In this document: positions 62,885 through 64,000 of the stretch, piece after piece | Position numbering within the stretch: the first letter of the stretch is position 1 | Layout: each line of letters opens with the position of its first letter | Assembly (NCBI GenBank): GCA_945859605.1 | Contig: OX243817.1 | Coordinates: 34,378,660-34,442,659 of the forward strand | DNA length: 64,000 nt | Source of the DNA: Lumbricus rubellus | Taxonomy: Eukaryota; Annelida; Clitellata; Crassiclitellata; Lumbricidae | Direction of reading: 5' to 3' | The notes under the pieces: generated by a model | What the model was told of the DNA's origin: nothing | Database searches by the model: none | Seen by the model: only the letters and a program-made list of their open reading frames with translations | Position numbers and translations under genes: made by a program

Positions 62885-64000
62885 CGTAGCCTATGTCTGC
62901 TTAAAGTTGCAATTTTCCAGTTGAAACAACAGGGCGTTGATCGCTCAGTTTATTGCCCACGTCATTCAGGTTTTTGGTGTGACTCAATCCTCAAAAAAAT
63001 GTTGAGCTCCCGGGGTAATCGTCCGGCCTCTTATGTTGACTGCATGACTGTGACGAGTGCAGTAGGGTAGTGGCTAAATTGCTCATCGAAAGAGGGTGGT
63101 TTTCCGAATCTTTTCAAATCAAAAGCTTTGACACCTTACGTGCGCATCTGTAGCCGCTATTTTGATATCGGATGAGCATAGAAATTGTGGCACACGGTGC
63201 ATTTGGACATTTTTTACAGCAGAAAATCGTTCACGTGAAAGGTCCACTTTTCTCAGTGGTGGGTCTCGTTGCTATAGTGCAGGAGGGTCGACGATGATGA
63301 TTTGTGCGTGAGGTCAAAGATGATAAATTTATCTGAAGCGACGTCACAAGGGATAAATGCCGCCACACACTTAAAATAACTCGACCAAACGTGTAAATCC
63401 ATCGATTTCCGTACTTTGTCACAATCGTGCAACACACAGGTCTTTATGATCGACGAAGAAGAAAGGTTTTATTGCAGACATAAATATATAATATATCGTT
63501 CGAGCGTTTTGTCTTTGTCAACTTATTTCTTCAGTTAACGCCTGATGGAGCAGGTTTGAAATTTCGGACGATTTATATGTAAGTTGGCATCTGAATTACA
63601 CGTAGAGTAGGCTATTAATTGCAATTCCGACACCTGCCAATGTTGATGTTTCTCAAGCGTGAAAAATTAACAGATTGTTAGTCACCGATCCGATAACGAT
63701 TGATCACGATGTTCGTTGGATGAATGATTAAATGAACGCTCGATGGTCACAGACAGTGATATTTTCATTAACGGAAATAGAAATTAGAAGTAAAATTATG
63801 CAATTCCGTTAACGAGAATAAGAACGAAAATTAGGAATTATTTTGAGAACGAGAATAGAAATAGAACTGAAATACGCCTGAGAGAACTGAAATATAAATA
63901 GAAATAGGAATTATTTTAGAACGAAAATTATTACACTGTGATGCTTTTTGTGATTCATTATCTGTGCAAGTCTGTATAAAGTCAGGCAATCCATTTATCA
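62885..64000. other. Right end of window, no gene seen
   Basis: No exon or element is recognised. The last 250 bases are A-rich with repeated gaaatagaaat/gaacgaaaatt units. Confidence 0.5.

Overview
The window is animal nuclear DNA, probably from a marine invertebrate. Genes are split by GT-AG introns, intergenic space is dense with dead transposons and microsatellites, and the proteins are CARD/beta-propeller and VWA types. I see no rRNA, tRNA or CRISPR array. The species cannot be named from sequence alone. A 200-base run of N at 9,109-9,308 is an assembly gap.

Host genes, left half. Positions 1-49,189 hold three tandem paralogues on the + strand, here called A, B and C. B and C encode, in order: CARD, CARD, an alpha/beta module resembling the TRADD N-terminal fold, a low-complexity linker made of tiny exons, a third CARD, a second alpha/beta module, and a C-terminal NHL-like beta-propeller in one large exon. 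Gene A is cut by the window edge (last two exons, 1-201 and 1,127-1,998). Gene B runs 3,577-35,334 and gene C 38,349-49,189. Every intron I could place is phase 1, so the domain exons are interchangeable. The domains suggest intracellular innate-immune or cell-death signalling. Gene C carries a 10-base insertion that shifts the frame in its second-last coding exon.

The large insert. The last intron of gene B (12,495-34,456) contains an 18.7-kb Polinton/Maverick (adintovirus-like) element, 12,800-31,493, with perfect 110-bp terminal inverted repeats. It encodes a DUF5871-like protein, chromodomain integrase, zinc-ribbon/phospholipase A2 protein, packaging ATPase, penton-type minor capsid protein, a glycine-rich core/membrane protein, a dUTPase-fold protein, a hydrophobic coiled-coil protein, a DUF8207-like protein, a pVI-like protein, the double-jelly-roll major capsid protein, two C1q-headed fibre proteins, an adenain-like protease, a small zinc protein and protein-primed DNA polymerase B. 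The copy is dead. A mariner element splits the integrase, a LINE 3' end splits the polymerase, a 1.7-kb TIR element sits near the right end, and several genes carry frameshifts or a stop. To its right in the same intron lies a 2.27-kb Helitron whose cargo is almost pure polypyrimidine.

Right half. From 49,190 to 64,000 is mostly hAT, mariner, piggyBac-like, SINE and LINE debris around one minus-strand gene, 62,286 down to about 53,022, for a small secreted VWA-domain protein assembled from four well-phased exons plus a tentative last one.

A pattern across the whole window is the short palindrome TAGGCCTA, with relatives TAGGCTA and TAGCCTA. I count about 45 copies of the 8-mer by eye where chance predicts about one. 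It is absent from the Polinton core and essentially absent from exons. At three places it can be read as a short insertion, two of them of exactly five bases beside a TA, which is the form of a Tc1/mariner excision footprint.
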